A DNA stretch of 64,000 nucleotides from Marinobacterium jannaschii DSM 6295. GTDB lineage: Bacteria; Pseudomonadota; Gammaproteobacteria; Pseudomonadales; Balneatricaceae. Within the stretch, counting starts at the first letter, position 1; every line of letters begins with the position of its first letter. A program made the translations under genes and the position numbers. Positions 8,330-19,079 of the stretch are shown in pieces. The stretch covers positions 108,766 to 172,765 of the forward strand of contig NZ_JHVJ01000018.1 in assembly GCF_000620085.1 (NCBI RefSeq), written 5' to 3'. The notes under the pieces are model-generated. The model was not told the DNA's origin. It searched no databases and was given only the letters and a program-made list of their open reading frames with translations.

Positions 8330-9457
8330 TTAGCCGCGGTAGTAACGCTGCTCGATAAATGGCGCGCGGGAAACGGTCATTGGCAGTTTCTTGCCACGTA
8401 CTTCAGCATAGACCACGGTTTCCAGCGGGCTGAAAGCGGTTTCAACGTAACCCATGGCTACCGGCGCACCGATAGTCGGGCCGAAAGTACCGCTGGTCAC
8501 AACGCCGATCTTGTTGCCTTCGGCATCAAACAGTTCAGTGCCTTCACGCACCGGTGCACGACCTTCACCCAGCAGGCCGACACGCTTGCGGGTCCAGTCT
8601 TTGTTGGCGATCTGGCCAAGAATCTTTTCAGCACCTGGGAAGCCACCGGCACGCTCACCGTCGGCACGACGGCACTTGGAGATCGCCCAGATCAGGCTGC
8701 CTTCCAGTGGAGTGGTCGTGGTATCGATATCGTGACCGTACAGGCACAGGCCGGATTCCAGACGCAGGGAGTCGCGGGCTCCCAGGCCGATCGCTTCAAT
8801 CTCTGGCTGTTCCAGGAACAGGCGGGTCAGGCGCTCAGTTTCAGATGCCGGGATAGAGATTTCGTAACCGTCTTCGCCGGTGTAACCGGAGCGGGATACG
8901 AAGCACTCTACGCCGTCGATTTCGATGATACGGGAATCCATGAATACCAGATCAGCAACGGCTGGCTGGATACGGGACAGGGCTTCAGCTGTTTTAGGAC
9001 CCTGGATGGCGATCAGGGCGCGGTCGTCCAGCTCTTCCAGCTCGACACCTTCACCCAGGTTAGCGCGCATATGAGCGATATCCTGCTCTTTACATGCGGC
9101 GTTTACGACTACATAGATCCAGTCGCCGTAGTTGGTGACCATCAGGTCATCCATGATGCCGCCGTCTTCGTTTGTGAACAGGGCGTAGCGCTGTTTTCCA
9201 ACCGGCAGGTCGATGATGTCAACCGGTACCAGTTTTTCCAGTGCGGCGGCAGCGTTGGCACCGGTCAGCTTAACCTGACCCATGTGAGAGACATCGAACA
9301 GGCCGGAAGCGTCGCGGGTATGCAGGTGTTCTTTCTTAACACCCAGCGGATACTGAACCGGCATATCGTAGCCAGCGAAAGGAACCATCTTGGCACCCAG
9401 TTCTACGTGCAGATCGTACAGTGGAGTTCTATTCAGTTCGCCTTGTGCCTGAGCCAT
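8330..9457 (-). CDS. gcvT: Aminomethyltransferase (glycine cleavage T protein)
   Basis: 375 residues. It transfers the methylene group from the aminomethyl-lipoyl arm of GcvH to tetrahydrofolate, releasing ammonia. Start ATG 9457 ([20 protein letters not shown]) is chosen because AACGAGGTT lies just upstream and the length then fits the family; a 50-residue upstream extension has no homologous character. Folate-binding domain features include [18 protein letters not shown] and the DVSHMGQ block. The gene is divergent from gcvH and gcvP, with the XRE-cupin regulator behind it. A 16-bp palindromic operator sits 133 bases before the start. Confidence 0.96.
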   Translation of the reverse strand: MAQAQGELNRTPLYDLHVELGAKMVPFAGYDMPVQYPLGVKKEHLHTRDASGLFDVSHMGQVKLTGANAAAALEKLVPVDIIDLPVGKQRYALFTNEDGGIMDDLMVTNYGDWIYVVVNAACKEQDIAHMRANLGEGVELEELDDRALIAIQGPKTAEALSRIQPAVADLVFMDSRIIEIDGVECFVSRSGYTGEDGYEISIPASETERLTRLFLEQPEIEAIGLGARDSLRLESGLCLYGHDIDTTTTPLEGSLIWAISKCRRADGERAGGFPGAEKILGQIANKDWTRKRVGLLGEGRAPVREGTELFDAEGNKIGVVTSGTFGPTIGAPVAMGYVETAFSPLETVVYAEVRGKKLPMTVSRAPFIEQRYYRG

Positions 9458-9589
9458 ACCAAACCTCGTTCTTTTATTTGTGATTCTTAAACAGGCTGTG
9501 AGCCAGGAGGAGAGTGGACACCGCTGAGAGGGTGAACCTGATCTTCCCGTCACATCATCGTGAAGCTGATAATGCATTAAAAAACTAAA

Positions 9590-9605
9590 GTTTCCAATAG
9601 GAAAC
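9590..9605. promoter_or_regulatory. Palindromic operator upstream of gcvT
   Basis: GTTTCCAATAGGAAAC is a 6-4-6 perfect palindrome. A copy with one changed end base occurs at 10658-10673 in the regulator-sdaA intergenic region. Its placement in front of both arms of the glycine/serine regulon makes it the probable site of the XRE-cupin regulator encoded between them (inference). Confidence 0.7.
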
Positions 9606-9740
9606 AATTCATTTAAACAGGAAATTTTCTATCGGTGTTGACCGTCCGGTCGAAGATGAAAAGATATCCGGATGTCGCTCCGAACTATACGGCAAGGGCT
9701 GAAGGCCGCGGTTTACGGGACTCTGATCTCTGTGGCCGGA

Positions 9741-9777
9741 TAAAAAATGCCGCCGTAGCGCAGGCTGGTCGGCGGCA
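9741..9777 (-). terminator. Intrinsic terminator of the XRE-cupin regulator gene
   Basis: On the minus strand, TGCCGCC and GGCGGCA form a 7-bp stem around a 16-base loop, followed by TTTTTTA. It separates the regulator transcript from gcvT. Confidence 0.7.
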
Positions 9778-9899
9778 GTTTCAGGAAGAAAAAGGAGTTT
9801 TCAGGATCTGTACGCTGACAGAGTCGGTACGGCTTGAAAGCTCCCTTGGAAAGTATAAGTGAGGATCGTGGCTCTGCAAGCACGGAATGTAATCGGGGA

Positions 9900-10535
9900 T
9901 CAGGCGGTGACCCAGATCACCACGGCATCTTCCTCACTGGTGGACACCAGGGCATGCCCCATCTCGCAGTCATAATAGGCGGAGTCACCCGGGAACAGCT
10001 CGATCGGTTCATAAAACTCTGTATAGAAAAGTAATGACCCGCTCAGTACATAGAGGAATTCCTCGCCGTCGTGACGCACCCAATCGGTAAACTCATTAAA
10101 GGAGTGAGTGTGCACGGTGGTTTTGAACGGAATCATCTTCTTACTGGTCAGCTGGGTTGCCAGCAGCTCGTGCTCATAGGTGGGCGTCGGATGTGGCGTG
10201 CCTTCACCAGAGCGCGTGATATCACGGCGTCCACCCGCGGAACTCTTGCTTTTGGGCTGGCTGAACAGTTGCGGTATATCAATCCCCAGCCCCTGTACCA
10301 GCTTCGATACGGCACTAAAGGTAGGAGAGATCTGTTCATTCTCTATCTTAGACAGAGTAGAGCGGGCCAGGCCGGTCAGCTTGCTGGCTTCTTCCAGTGT
10401 CAGGTTTTGACTCAGGCGGATTTCACGCACGCGCTTACCCAGCTGCAGGGGTTCCAGCGTCGCGTCGCTATTGGCACTGCGTCCGATTTCCAGTTTGTCT
10501 TTTTCTTCTTTTAAGAAATGCGGTTCTTCAGACAT
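9900..10535 (-). CDS. XRE-family regulator with C-terminal cupin sensor domain
   Basis: 211 residues. The Cro/C1-type helix-turn-helix spans about residues 32-88 (GKRVREIRLSQNLTLEEASK, then TGLARSTLSKIENEQISPTF). A cupin domain fills about 130-211, with the motif HTHSFNEFTDWVRHDGEEFLYVLSGSL and a second conserved block ELFPGDSAYYDCEMGHAL. Such proteins usually repress small-molecule catabolic genes and sense the ligand in the cupin pocket. It is divergent from sdaA and flanked by gcvT, and matching palindromes lie upstream of both, so the likely signal is glycine, serine or a related metabolite (inference). Confidence 0.9.
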   Translation of the reverse strand: MSEEPHFLKEEKDKLEIGRSANSDATLEPLQLGKRVREIRLSQNLTLEEASKLTGLARSTLSKIENEQISPTFSAVSKLVQGLGIDIPQLFSQPKSKSSAGGRRDITRSGEGTPHPTPTYEHELLATQLTSKKMIPFKTTVHTHSFNEFTDWVRHDGEEFLYVLSGSLLFYTEFYEPIELFPGDSAYYDCEMGHALVSTSEEDAVVIWVTA

Positions 10536-10657
10536 TAAGGCCCTCCGTCTCCCCCGAGTTGATCAATTGGGGGTGTCTGTTTCCAAAAATGGTACACAAG
10601 CGGCGTTATCTTGGAAAGGAAACGATTTGGTCGTTGAGAGAGACTATAGAAACAAAA

Positions 10658-10673
10658 GTTTCCAATAGGAAAT
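10658..10673. promoter_or_regulatory. Palindromic operator between XRE-cupin gene and sdaA
   Basis: GTTTCCAATAGGAAAT has the same arms and spacer as the site at 9590-9605, with only the last base changed. It lies in the 294-base divergent region, where it could control both sdaA and the regulator itself. Confidence 0.7.
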
Positions 10674-10829
10674 TTTTGTTGCGTGAGGGAAAGACAGTTG
10701 CTAGTCTGCATCCATCGGTTAATTGAATACTCGTTTTCTACCGAAATTCACGATAACTGCGACAACTAAGTTTCCTGATGCGGGGGATGTTGCAGTTTGG
10801 ATAACAATAAAAAGCGGAGGCGTCAGAAC

Positions 10830-12218
10830 ATGCTATTAAGCATCTTTGACCTGTTCAAAGTTGGTATCGGTCCATCCAGTTCCCACACCGTTGGCCCTAT
10901 GGTCGCGGCCAACCGTTTTCTGGCTGAGCTGAAGGCGAAGTCTCTGCTGTCACAGGTGGCGAGCGTTAAGGTCAACCTGTACGGCTCTCTGGCGATGACC
11001 GGTAAAGGTCACGCGACTGATATTGCTGTCCTGCTGGGTCTGCTGGGCGAAGCCCCCGATACGGTCGACCCGGATCGTGTAGAAGAGTACATAGAAAACA
11101 TTAAGAACACCGGGCAGCTCGATCTGGCGCGGGAAAAGCAGGTGCCATTTAATATGGAAGAGCACCTGCCTTTTAACTTCGGCCAGTCGTTGCCAAAGCA
11201 TCCTAACGGAATGCGCTTCCAGGTCTTTGACGCCGCCGGAATCATCCTTCACGACAATATCTTTTACTCCGTGGGCGGTGGTTTCGTACTGAGCGATGCA
11301 GAAACCGGTGAAGACGGCAAAGGCCATGCTGATTCAGTGGAACAGGAGATCCCATTCGAATTCAGTAACGGCGTCGAGCTGCTCGAAGTGGCGGAGAAAG
11401 CACAGCTGTCTGTTGCTGAAGTGGTGTTGCAGAATGACTACGTTCGCTTCGGTGAGCAGGCAACCCGCGACAAGGTGCTTTCTATCTGGCATGTGATGGA
11501 CAACTGTATCCGCCGAGGCTGCGAACAGGAAGGTGTGCTGCCGGGCGGTCTGAACGTAAAACGCCGCGCCCGCAAGTTGCGTGATGAACTGGTCAACCGG
11601 CCGGAGCAGGCGCTGAAAGACCAGCTCACCGTGATGGACTGGATCAACCTGTTCGCCATGGCGGTGAATGAAGAAAACGCCGCCGGTGGCCGGGTGGTAA
11701 CGGCGCCGACCAATGGTGCGGCAGGCGTGATCCCGGCGGTACTGGCTTATTATGATCGCTTTGTGCCGGGTTCCAATGAGGAGGGGATTGTCACCTTCCT
11801 CGCCACCGCCGCCGCCATCGGCATGCTGTACAAACATAACGCGTCTATCTCTGCTGCCGAAGTCGGTTGCCAGGGGGAGATTGGTGTGGCCTGTTCCATG
11901 GCCGCGGGTGCGCTCTGTGCGGTGCTGGGGGGTACCAACGAGCAGATCGAAAACGCAGCCGAGATCGGCATGGAACATAACCTGGGACTGACCTGCGATC
12001 CGATCGGCGGTCTGGTTCAGGTGCCTTGTATTGAACGTAACACTATGGGTGCGGTGAAAGCGATCAACGCTTCCCGCCTGGCGTTGCGAGGTGACGGCGA
12101 GCATAGCGTGTCACTGGATTCTGTTATCGAAACTATGCGCCAGACCGGCGTCGATATGCAGGATAAGTATAAGGAAACATCCACTGGCGGCCTGGCCGTG
12201 AATGTGGTGGCCTGCTGA
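10830..12218 (+). CDS. sdaA: L-serine ammonia-lyase, single-chain iron-sulfur type
   Basis: 462 residues. It deaminates L-serine to pyruvate using a [4Fe-4S] cluster. ATG 10830 is chosen over an upstream TTG (10797) because GCGGAGG lies 10 bases before it and [20 protein letters not shown] is the canonical N-terminus. The SSSHTVGPM motif and the cluster cysteines are visible in [16 protein letters not shown] and [13 protein letters not shown]. It is the first gene of sdaA-glyA-gcvH-gcvP and lies behind the shared palindrome. With GlyA and the cleavage system it allows net conversion of glycine to serine and pyruvate. Confidence 0.95.
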   Translation: MLLSIFDLFKVGIGPSSSHTVGPMVAANRFLAELKAKSLLSQVASVKVNLYGSLAMTGKGHATDIAVLLGLLGEAPDTVDPDRVEEYIENIKNTGQLDLAREKQVPFNMEEHLPFNFGQSLPKHPNGMRFQVFDAAGIILHDNIFYSVGGGFVLSDAETGEDGKGHADSVEQEIPFEFSNGVELLEVAEKAQLSVAEVVLQNDYVRFGEQATRDKVLSIWHVMDNCIRRGCEQEGVLPGGLNVKRRARKLRDELVNRPEQALKDQLTVMDWINLFAMAVNEENAAGGRVVTAPTNGAAGVIPAVLAYYDRFVPGSNEEGIVTFLATAAAIGMLYKHNASISAAEVGCQGEIGVACSMAAGALCAVLGGTNEQIENAAEIGMEHNLGLTCDPIGGLVQVPCIERNTMGAVKAINASRLALRGDGEHSVSLDSVIETMRQTGVDMQDKYKETSTGGLAVNVVAC

Positions 12219-12279
12219 TTGCTTCGGTCAGCCGGTTATTCGAATTAACAGACAACAATAAACAGTAGAGACAGAGACC

Positions 12280-13575
12280 ATGAGCAATCTGTACCAGAAC
12301 AGTGAAAATGAACAGTTCTTCACCCAGGACCTGGCCACTGCTGATGCTGCGCTGATGAGCGCCGTCAACGATGAAGCCCATCGTCAGGAAGAGCAGATCG
12401 AACTGATCGCTTCTGAGAACATTGTTTCCAAAGCCGTAATGGAAGCGCAGGGCACTGTGCTGACCAACAAATACGCTGAAGGTTACTCCGGCCGTCGTTA
12501 CTACGGTGGCTGTGAATACGTTGATGTGGCCGAAACCCTGGCGGTTGAGCGTGCTAAAGAGCTGTTCGGTGCTGAGTACGTAAACGTACAGCCACACTCC
12601 GGTGCACAGGCAAACGGTGCGGTGTTCATGGCGCTGCTGCAGCCTGGCGACACTATCCTGGGTATGTCCCTGGATGCGGGTGGTCACCTGACTCACGGTG
12701 CACGTCCTGCTCAGTCCGGTAAGTGGTTTAACGCTGTTCAGTATGGCGTGTCCAAAGAAACTCAGCTGATCGACTACGATGCGGTAGAAGCTCTGGCCGT
12801 AGAGTGCCAGCCGAAGCTGATCATCGCGGGTGGTTCGGCAATCCCACGTCAGATCGACTTCGCACGTTTCCGCGAAATCGCTGACAAAGTTGGCGCATAC
12901 CTGATGGTTGACATGGCGCACATCGCCGGTCTGGTCGCGACGGGAGTTCATCCAAGCCCGCTGCCACACGCCCACGTTTGTACCACCACTACGCACAAAA
13001 CACTGCGTGGTCCGCGTGGCGGTATGGTGCTGTCCAACGATCTGGATCTGGGCAAGAAAATCAACTCTGCCGTATTCCCGGGTCTGCAGGGTGGTCCACT
13101 GATGCACGTGATCGCGGGTAAGGCGGTAGCCTTCGGTGAAGCACTGCGTCCAGAGTTCAAAGGCTACATTGAGCGCGTGGTAGAGAACGCCAAAGTACTG
13201 GCTGAAACGCTGGTAGAGCGTGGCTGTGACATCGTTACCGGCGGTACTGACACTCACCTGATGCTGGTTGATCTGCGCCCTAAAGGTCTGAAAGGCAACG
13301 TGACTGAAGAAGCGCTGGAACGTGCAGGCATCACCTGTAACAAGAACGGCATCCCGTTCGATCCAGAGAAGCCAATGGTAACCTCCGGTATCCGTCTGGG
13401 TACGCCTGCCGGTACAACCCGTGGTTTCGGTGCTGACGAGTTCCGTCTGATCGGTAACCTGATCGGTGACGTGCTGGACGGCCTGGCGGCAAATCCTGAA
13501 GACAACGGCGCGGTTGAATCCGAAGTACGCGCTAAAGTTCAGGAACTGTGCAAACGCTTCCCGCTGTACGGCTAA
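12280..13575 (+). CDS. glyA: Serine hydroxymethyltransferase
   Basis: A PLP enzyme of 431 residues interconverting serine and glycine with tetrahydrofolate. The PLP lysine is Lys240 in [14 protein letters not shown]; other family blocks are [27 protein letters not shown] and [11 protein letters not shown]. It follows sdaA by about 60 bases and precedes gcvH on the same strand, so its role here is probably catabolic: methylene-THF made by glycine cleavage is used to convert more glycine to serine. A separate housekeeping copy may exist outside the window (not visible). Confidence 0.96.
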   Translation: MSNLYQNSENEQFFTQDLATADAALMSAVNDEAHRQEEQIELIASENIVSKAVMEAQGTVLTNKYAEGYSGRRYYGGCEYVDVAETLAVERAKELFGAEYVNVQPHSGAQANGAVFMALLQPGDTILGMSLDAGGHLTHGARPAQSGKWFNAVQYGVSKETQLIDYDAVEALAVECQPKLIIAGGSAIPRQIDFARFREIADKVGAYLMVDMAHIAGLVATGVHPSPLPHAHVCTTTTHKTLRGPRGGMVLSNDLDLGKKINSAVFPGLQGGPLMHVIAGKAVAFGEALRPEFKGYIERVVENAKVLAETLVERGCDIVTGGTDTHLMLVDLRPKGLKGNVTEEALERAGITCNKNGIPFDPEKPMVTSGIRLGTPAGTTRGFGADEFRLIGNLIGDVLDGLAANPEDNGAVESEVRAKVQELCKRFPLYG

Positions 13576-13683
13576 GCTGATTTCTGACTTGTATTATTTC
13601 CGCGGTGGCGTTTCAATGCCGCCGCCATCAAACAAAATTTAGTATGACCTGAATGCAGGTCAGCAAGATAAAAAGGAAAGATC

Positions 13684-14076
13684 ATGAGCAATGTACCTTC
13701 TAACCTGAAATACGCAGCGTCTCACGAGTGGGTTCTGGATAACGGCGACGGCACTGTGACTGTGGGTATCTCCGACCACGCACAGGAGCTGCTGGGCGAC
13801 GTTGTGTTCGTCGAGCTGCCAGAAGTTGGCGCTGAAGTGACTAAAGGCGAAGAGTTCTCTCTGGTTGAATCCGTTAAGGCCGCATCTGACATCTACGCAC
13901 CGGTCAGCGGTGAAGTAGTTGCTGTCAACGAAACACTGGAAGATGCGCCTGAAACTGTTAACGAAGAAGCGTTTGAAGGTGGCTGGATCGCTAAGATCAA
14001 GCTGTCTAACGCTGATGAGCTGGCCGAACTGCTGGATGCAGCAGCTTACGAAGCCAAAGTTGCCGAAGAGGGTTGA
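13684..14076 (+). CDS. gcvH: Glycine cleavage system H protein
   Basis: 130 residues. This is the lipoyl-bearing shuttle between GcvP, GcvT and the lipoamide dehydrogenase. The lipoylated residue is Lys65 in [19 protein letters not shown]. The N-terminal SHEWV block and the [20 protein letters not shown] segment are typical. AAGGAAAG precedes ATG 13684. It lies between glyA and gcvP; a 13-bp hairpin follows it before gcvP. Confidence 0.97.
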   Translation: MSNVPSNLKYAASHEWVLDNGDGTVTVGISDHAQELLGDVVFVELPEVGAEVTKGEEFSLVESVKAASDIYAPVSGEVVAVNETLEDAPETVNEEAFEGGWIAKIKLSNADELAELLDAAAYEAKVAEEG

Positions 14077-14191
14077 TCGCCGGAGCGGAGCGGTTAATCG
14101 GCTTGCCGGCTGACTTTATCCGCACCGGTTTTGTCCCCTGATCAACTCTTTGATGCAGGCACGGGGTTGCTGTGCAGGGTAGTCCCGTTGC

Positions 14192-14222
14192 GCCTGCCAC
14201 TGTCGATAAGACAGTGGCAGGC
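14192..14222 (+). repeat. Perfect 13-bp hairpin between gcvH and gcvP
   Basis: GCCTGCCACTGTC (14192-14204) and its exact complement (14210-14222) flank a 5-base GATAA loop. No T-run follows. The gcvH-gcvP gap is unusually long (235 bases), so this may be a processing or mRNA-stability element setting different GcvH and GcvP levels. Confidence 0.6.
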
Positions 14223-14311
14223 ACCCTATATCAAGGCACCTATTACAGGCTCTTACGAATAATCCGGTAGTTGATACGTCAGCTACCCGTAACAGACAGG
14301 TTGGAACGAAA

Positions 14312-17203
14312 ATGGCAGTTGAGACTCGCGCCCTGACTGAGCTGGAACAGCGCAATGAATTCACCCGTCGTCATGTTGGCCCTGATGCGGCTGAACAGCA
14401 GGCGATGCTGGAAACGCTTGGCGTTAACACTCTGGACGAACTGATCGCGCAGACAGTTCCTGACTCTATCCGTCTTGATGATGCTCTGGATATGGATCTG
14501 GGTATCAGCGAATCAGACGCGCTGGCTGAACTGCGCGCCATGGCTGATAAGAACACCGTCAACAAGTCTTACATCGGTATGGGTTACTACAACACCAAAG
14601 TACCGAATGTCATTCTGCGTAATGTGATGGAAAACCCGGGCTGGTACACGGCGTACACGCCGTATCAGCCAGAGATCGCCCAGGGCCGTCTGGAATCCCT
14701 GCTTAACTTCCAGCAGATCGTGATGGATCTGACCGGCATGGAACTGGCAAACGCCTCCCTGCTGGACGAAGCCACTGCGGCCGCGGAAGCGATGACGCTG
14801 TGCAAGCGTTCCAACCGTAAGAAAACCAACAACTACTTTGTTGCCAGCGATGTGCACCCGCAGACGCTGGACGTGATCAAGACCCGTGCCGAGTACTTCG
14901 GTTACGACATCATCGTTGATGACGCGGACAAACTGGGCGAATACGACGTATTCGGTGCTCAGCTGCAGTACCCTGCGAGCAACGGCGAGATCACTGACCT
15001 GGGCGCACTGATCGCCAAGGCGAAAGAGCAGAAGGCGATGGTTGCTGTGGCAACTGACCTGCTGGCACTGATGCTGCTGAAATCACCAGGCGAACTGGGT
15101 GCCGACGTGGTACTGGGTTCCGCACAGCGCTTCGGTGTGCCGATGGGCTTTGGTGGTCCTCACGCGGCCTTCTTCGCTTCCAGCGAGAAGCTGAAGCGTT
15201 CCGTACCGGGTCGTATTATCGGTGTTTCCGTGGATGCCAACGGCAACCAGGCGCTGCGTATGGCGATGCAGACCCGCGAGCAGCACATCCGTCGTGAGAA
15301 AGCGACCTCTAACATCTGTACCGCTCAGGCCCTGCTGGCCAACATGGCTGCGTTCTACGCCGTCTACCACGGTCCTGTCGGCCTGAAGAACATCGCTGAA
15401 CGCGTACACCGCCTGACTGCGATTCTGGCAAACGGCCTGGCTGAGAAAGGCCTGCAGGTAACCGGCAGCTACTTCGACACTATTACTGTCTCTGTCGAAG
15501 ACGGTGCTGCGGTATACCAGCGTGCGCTGGATGCCGGCTGCAACCTGCGTAACAACGGCGACAACACCCTGGGTGTGTCCTTCGACGAAGTGACCACCGC
15601 GGCTGACGTTGCTGAACTGTTTGATATCTTCCTGGGTGAAGGCCACGGCCTGGAAGTGGCTGCGCTGGACGCTGCCATTGTTGCAGGTGCTGCCACCGGG
15701 ATCGCCGCTGAACAGCGTCGTAGCGATGAAGTACTGACTCACCCGACCTTCAACAGCTACCAGTCTGAGACTGAGATGCTGCGTTACATGAAGCGTCTGG
15801 AAAACAAAGACTACTCCCTGGTTCATGGCATGATCCCGCTGGGCTCCTGCACCATGAAACTGAATGCCACCGCCGAGATGATTCCGGTAACCTGGCCTGA
15901 GTTTGGCAGCATGCACCCGTTTGCACCGGCCGATCAGGTTGTTGGCTATCAGGAGATGCTGAACTCGCTGGAAGACCAGCTGGTTGAGATCACCGGCTAC
16001 GACAAGGTTTCTCTGCAGCCGAACTCCGGTGCATCCGGCGAATATGCGGGCCTGCTGGCGATCCGTAAGTATCAGGAATCAATCGGTGAAGGTCACCGTA
16101 ATGTCTGCCTGATCCCATCTTCCGCCCACGGAACCAACCCGGCTTCCGCTGCGATGATGGATATGAAGATCGTTGTGACCGCCTGTGACGATAATGGCAA
16201 CGTAGATGTCGCAGATCTGGCTGCAAAGGCTGAGCAATACAAGGATGATCTCTCCTGCCTGATGATCACTTACCCGTCCACACACGGTGTGTACGAAGAA
16301 GATATCGTCGAGATCTGCCAGATCATCCATAAGTTTGGTGGCCAGGTTTACATGGATGGCGCCAACATGAACGCACAGGTTGGAATCTCCAAGCCAGGTG
16401 TGATCGGTTCGGACGTCTCTCACCTGAACCTGCATAAGACTTTCGCTATCCCACACGGCGGCGGCGGTCCTGGCATGGGTCCTATCGGTGTTAAGAACCA
16501 TCTGGCGCCTTTCCTGGCAAGCCACAAGGTCAGCCCGGTAGAAGGCCTGAACCCGGAGAACGGTGCAGTAGCAGCAACGCCTTACGGCTCCGCTTCTATC
16601 CTGCCGATCACCTGGATGTACAACCGCATGCTGGGTAAGGATGGCCTGAAGCACTCCACTCAGAATGCAATTCTGGGCGCTAACTACCTGACAGAGAAAC
16701 TGTCTGAGCACTACCCGATCCTGTATCGCGGTCGTAACAACAAGGTAGCGCACGAGTGCATCGTCGATATCCGCCCGATTAAAGAAGAATCGGGTGTTAC
16801 TGAAGAAGATATCGCCAAGCGTCTGATGGACTACGGTTTCCATGCGCCGACGATGTCCTTCCCAGTCGCAGGTACGCTGATGATCGAGCCGACTGAGTCT
16901 GAGTCCAAGGCTGAGCTGGATCGCTTTATCGATGCGATGGTTAAGATCCGTGCTGAGATCGAGCGCGTTCAGAACGGCAGCCTGCCGGCGGACAACAACC
17001 CGCTGTGCAAAGCTCCGCACACCCAGGCTGATATCATGGGTGACTGGAACCGTCCGTACAGCCGTGAAGAGGCGGTATTCCCGTCCGAGTCTGCGCGGAC
17101 TGCGAAATTCTGGCCGGCTGTTAACCGTGTCGATAACGTTTACGGCGACCGTAACTTTATCTGCTCCTGTCCGGGCATCGACGCGTACCGCGACGAAGAC
17201 TAA
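14312..17203 (+). CDS. gcvP: Glycine dehydrogenase (decarboxylating), P protein
   Basis: 963 residues, the usual length of the single-chain gammaproteobacterial P protein. It decarboxylates glycine on PLP and passes the aminomethyl group to lipoyl-GcvH. The PLP lysine is Lys709 in [19 protein letters not shown]. The N-terminal half carries the conserved [32 protein letters not shown] region (about 88-120). It is the last gene of the plus-strand operon and is followed by several hairpins and a strong terminator. Confidence 0.97.
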   Translation: MAVETRALTELEQRNEFTRRHVGPDAAEQQAMLETLGVNTLDELIAQTVPDSIRLDDALDMDLGISESDALAELRAMADKNTVNKSYIGMGYYNTKVPNVILRNVMENPGWYTAYTPYQPEIAQGRLESLLNFQQIVMDLTGMELANASLLDEATAAAEAMTLCKRSNRKKTNNYFVASDVHPQTLDVIKTRAEYFGYDIIVDDADKLGEYDVFGAQLQYPASNGEITDLGALIAKAKEQKAMVAVATDLLALMLLKSPGELGADVVLGSAQRFGVPMGFGGPHAAFFASSEKLKRSVPGRIIGVSVDANGNQALRMAMQTREQHIRREKATSNICTAQALLANMAAFYAVYHGPVGLKNIAERVHRLTAILANGLAEKGLQVTGSYFDTITVSVEDGAAVYQRALDAGCNLRNNGDNTLGVSFDEVTTAADVAELFDIFLGEGHGLEVAALDAAIVAGAATGIAAEQRRSDEVLTHPTFNSYQSETEMLRYMKRLENKDYSLVHGMIPLGSCTMKLNATAEMIPVTWPEFGSMHPFAPADQVVGYQEMLNSLEDQLVEITGYDKVSLQPNSGASGEYAGLLAIRKYQESIGEGHRNVCLIPSSAHGTNPASAAMMDMKIVVTACDDNGNVDVADLAAKAEQYKDDLSCLMITYPSTHGVYEEDIVEICQIIHKFGGQVYMDGANMNAQVGISKPGVIGSDVSHLNLHKTFAIPHGGGGPGMGPIGVKNHLAPFLASHKVSPVEGLNPENGAVAATPYGSASILPITWMYNRMLGKDGLKHSTQNAILGANYLTEKLSEHYPILYRGRNNKVAHECIVDIRPIKEESGVTEEDIAKRLMDYGFHAPTMSFPVAGTLMIEPTESESKAELDRFIDAMVKIRAEIERVQNGSLPADNNPLCKAPHTQADIMGDWNRPYSREEAVFPSESARTAKFWPAVNRVDNVYGDRNFICSCPGIDAYRDED

Positions 17204-17214
17204 GGCAGTAACCG

Positions 17215-17329
17215 CTTCCCGGGTTACCGGGAAGCGCGATCGCGCCGGTGTGGCTTTACTGCCCGGCGCTGCATTTATGTGTCAGCTGAAGCAGTTGCAG
17301 GCAGGTCCTGTACCTGCTTCAGCTGACAC
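17215..17329 (+). repeat. Hairpin cluster downstream of gcvP
   Basis: There are two perfect inverted repeats: CTTCCCGG/CCGGGAAG with a 4-base loop (17215-17234), and a 15-bp arm pair, GTGTCAGCTGAAGCA at 17279-17293 with its complement at 17315-17329. Neither is followed by a T-run. They precede the true terminator at 17412 and probably protect the 3' end of the operon mRNA. Confidence 0.55.
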
Positions 17330-17411
17330 CCAATTTCATGGCTGCAGGCCATGAAAGGCAGTGTCTGACTCAGACAATGTCCTCTAATCCTGCAAAGCAA
17401 TGTGGCCTTGG

Positions 17412-17440
17412 GGCGGTTATGCTGTAACCGCCTGTTTTTT
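17412..17440 (+). terminator. Intrinsic terminator of the sdaA-glyA-gcvHP operon
   Basis: GGCGGTTA and TAACCGCC form an 8-bp stem with a TGCTG loop, followed by TGTTTTTT. Confidence 0.88.
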
Positions 17441-17477
17441 CTCTGCGTCCGGGCCGGCGCACTCTCACCAATACTGA

Positions 17478-17924
17478 TCAGCCGATCAGTCCCCAGTACA
17501 GCAGAAACAGTAATGCGATCAGCCAGAGCGTAGCTCGGTAACTGCGGCCTATCGCGTCCAGCCAGAGTTTGTTTACATCATCGGGTTTGGTTGCCACGCC
17601 ATAGACGGCCGCTTTGCGAATCGCTTTCAGGCGATGTCCGATGGCCTGTACCTCATCTGCAACTGCCGGTTGGCTCAGCCTCAGCAGAAACCTCAGCAGC
17701 CCGACCGACTGTTCCTGCAGGGTCTGGAGACGTTGCTGGTAGTACTGCTGCCACTCGCCTTGTGGTATTTCAGCGGCCTGGTTTACCAGGTCGCAGCTGA
17801 GTTCTTCCAGCAGATGCAGTGCAAGCCGGGGATCGTTGTATCGCTGCATCAGTTGCCGGTAGCTTTGCCACTCCTGTTGCTGCAGGTAGCTATCCAGCGC
17901 CTGTTGTTGCTGTTGCTGTTTCAT
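17478..17924 (-). CDS. Hypothetical membrane-anchored protein, Gln-rich N-terminus
   Basis: 148 residues. It begins MKQQQQQQ, is largely helical and Gln/Leu-rich, and has one C-terminal hydrophobic segment (about 130-147, ATLWLIALLFLLYWGLI), so it is probably a tail-anchored inner-membrane protein. AGGAT precedes the ATG. It starts 9 bases after the M48 peptidase gene on the same strand, so the two are probably co-transcribed. No family is recognised. Confidence 0.65.
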   Translation of the reverse strand: MKQQQQQQALDSYLQQQEWQSYRQLMQRYNDPRLALHLLEELSCDLVNQAAEIPQGEWQQYYQQRLQTLQEQSVGLLRFLLRLSQPAVADEVQAIGHRLKAIRKAAVYGVATKPDDVNKLWLDAIGRSYRATLWLIALLFLLYWGLIG

Positions 17925-17933
17925 ATCCTGAGT

Positions 17934-19079
17934 TTAGGACGGATTATCAGTGCCAGCGTTGCGGTTTTTGTCGTCGCTTGCTCTCTTGTCCAGCAGCTCT
18001 TCGGTTTGTTGTTTCAGAATCAGGTAGCGCTCGGCACTGGTTGGATGGGAGCGCTGGCGGCCGCTATGGATAGTCGCGGGATGCTCTGCCCCGACCCGGC
18101 GCCAGAAACCGGCGACCTGGCGGATATCGAACCCCGCCTGGTGGATCATCTCCAGGGCTGCTATGTCGGCCTCGATTTCAAACTCCTGGCTGTACATATT
18201 GGCGCTCAGTCCGCCCAGGATCGCGGGACTGGTGATGCCTGTCGTGCTGCTCAGGGCGATATCCAGCAGCAACCCAAGGGTGCCGTTATAGAGGCGTTTG
18301 TCTATATGTCGCAGGGTGTTGTGTGCCAGTTCATGGGCGATGATCATCGCCAGTGCGGCATCATCCCGGGTAAAGCGCAGCAACCCGGCATTAAGCGTAA
18401 TATCGTCGCCATCGGCCCAGGCATTAATGCTGTCACTGCTGGAAAGGTAGACCGGGTAATCGCAGGTTTTTACCGGTGTCAGGCTTACGCTGATTGATTG
18501 CTGATCCCGCTTTAGCCTCAGCTGTACCGGTTTCTTATCCAGCGTGCGGCGCAGCAACGCGGTTGCCAGCTCAGGATCTTTCGGTAATGGCTTGTTATCC
18601 AGCGTCAGTAACTGATCACCGGCTTTCAGTTGTAAGGCTGCCGGACTTCCCTCTGCGCTGTAGAGCAGCTGCAGGCTGTCTGTATCGCCATACAGGGCGG
18701 ATATGGCGGCCTTGCGTCGGGCATCATACTTTGCCGGATTATGCAGCCTCAGACCGAGACTGTAGCGCTGTCTGTTCGGGCAGCGGGCCACGCTAGAGGT
18801 CATCAGTTGCCAGCTGATATCCGCTATACGCTGTTTCATTGCCAGGTAACGCAGAATGGCATCGGTCTGCTGTTTTTGTTGTTCTGCCGCCAGGGCGGAG
18901 GGAGAGGGGATGTTATGGTTTATCCGGGGGCGGGCACAGCCGGTGCTGAGGCCGACAATCAGCAATAGCAGCAACAATCTGCAGGCGAAGGGTGATGGCC
19001 GCTGGCCGCGGCGCTCAGTCGAGCGCAGGAAATGGAAAATCCGGTGTGATAAATGACGTATTGGTCTGTTGCACGGCAT
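17934..19079 (-). CDS. M48-family metallopeptidase lipoprotein with PDZ-like region
   Basis: About 381 residues from the ATG at 19079 (start uncertain; an ATG 10 codons upstream also exists and both overlap the preceding gene). The lipobox LSTGC ends a Leu-rich signal peptide, so the mature protein is a lipoprotein. A central GDQLLTLDNKPLPKDPE segment resembles a PDZ domain. The M48 zinc site is HELAH, with the distal Glu in FEIEADIAALEMI. It resembles BepA/LoiP-type periplasmic proteases of envelope quality control. It sits in the middle of a three-gene minus-strand group. Confidence 0.85.
   Translation of the reverse strand: MPCNRPIRHLSHRIFHFLRSTERRGQRPSPFACRLLLLLLIVGLSTGCARPRINHNIPSPSALAAEQQKQQTDAILRYLAMKQRIADISWQLMTSSVARCPNRQRYSLGLRLHNPAKYDARRKAAISALYGDTDSLQLLYSAEGSPAALQLKAGDQLLTLDNKPLPKDPELATALLRRTLDKKPVQLRLKRDQQSISVSLTPVKTCDYPVYLSSSDSINAWADGDDITLNAGLLRFTRDDAALAMIIAHELAHNTLRHIDKRLYNGTLGLLLDIALSSTTGITSPAILGGLSANMYSQEFEIEADIAALEMIHQAGFDIRQVAGFWRRVGAEHPATIHSGRQRSHPTSAERYLILKQQTEELLDKRASDDKNRNAGTDNPS

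Noticed and set aside
9524..9543. CTGAGAGGGTGAACCTGATC, resembling the TPP riboswitch core, on the plus strand
   Set aside because: The GGATAATGCCAGCG part and the helices are missing and no thiamine gene lies downstream.
9458..9605. Glycine riboswitch in the gcvT leader
   Set aside because: No CCGAAGG/AGCAA aptamer core on the gcvT strand; only the palindromic operator is seen.
9635..9862. Plus-strand frame between gcvT and the XRE-cupin gene
   Set aside because: It overlaps the regulator's terminator, lacks a ribosome site and has no protein-like composition.
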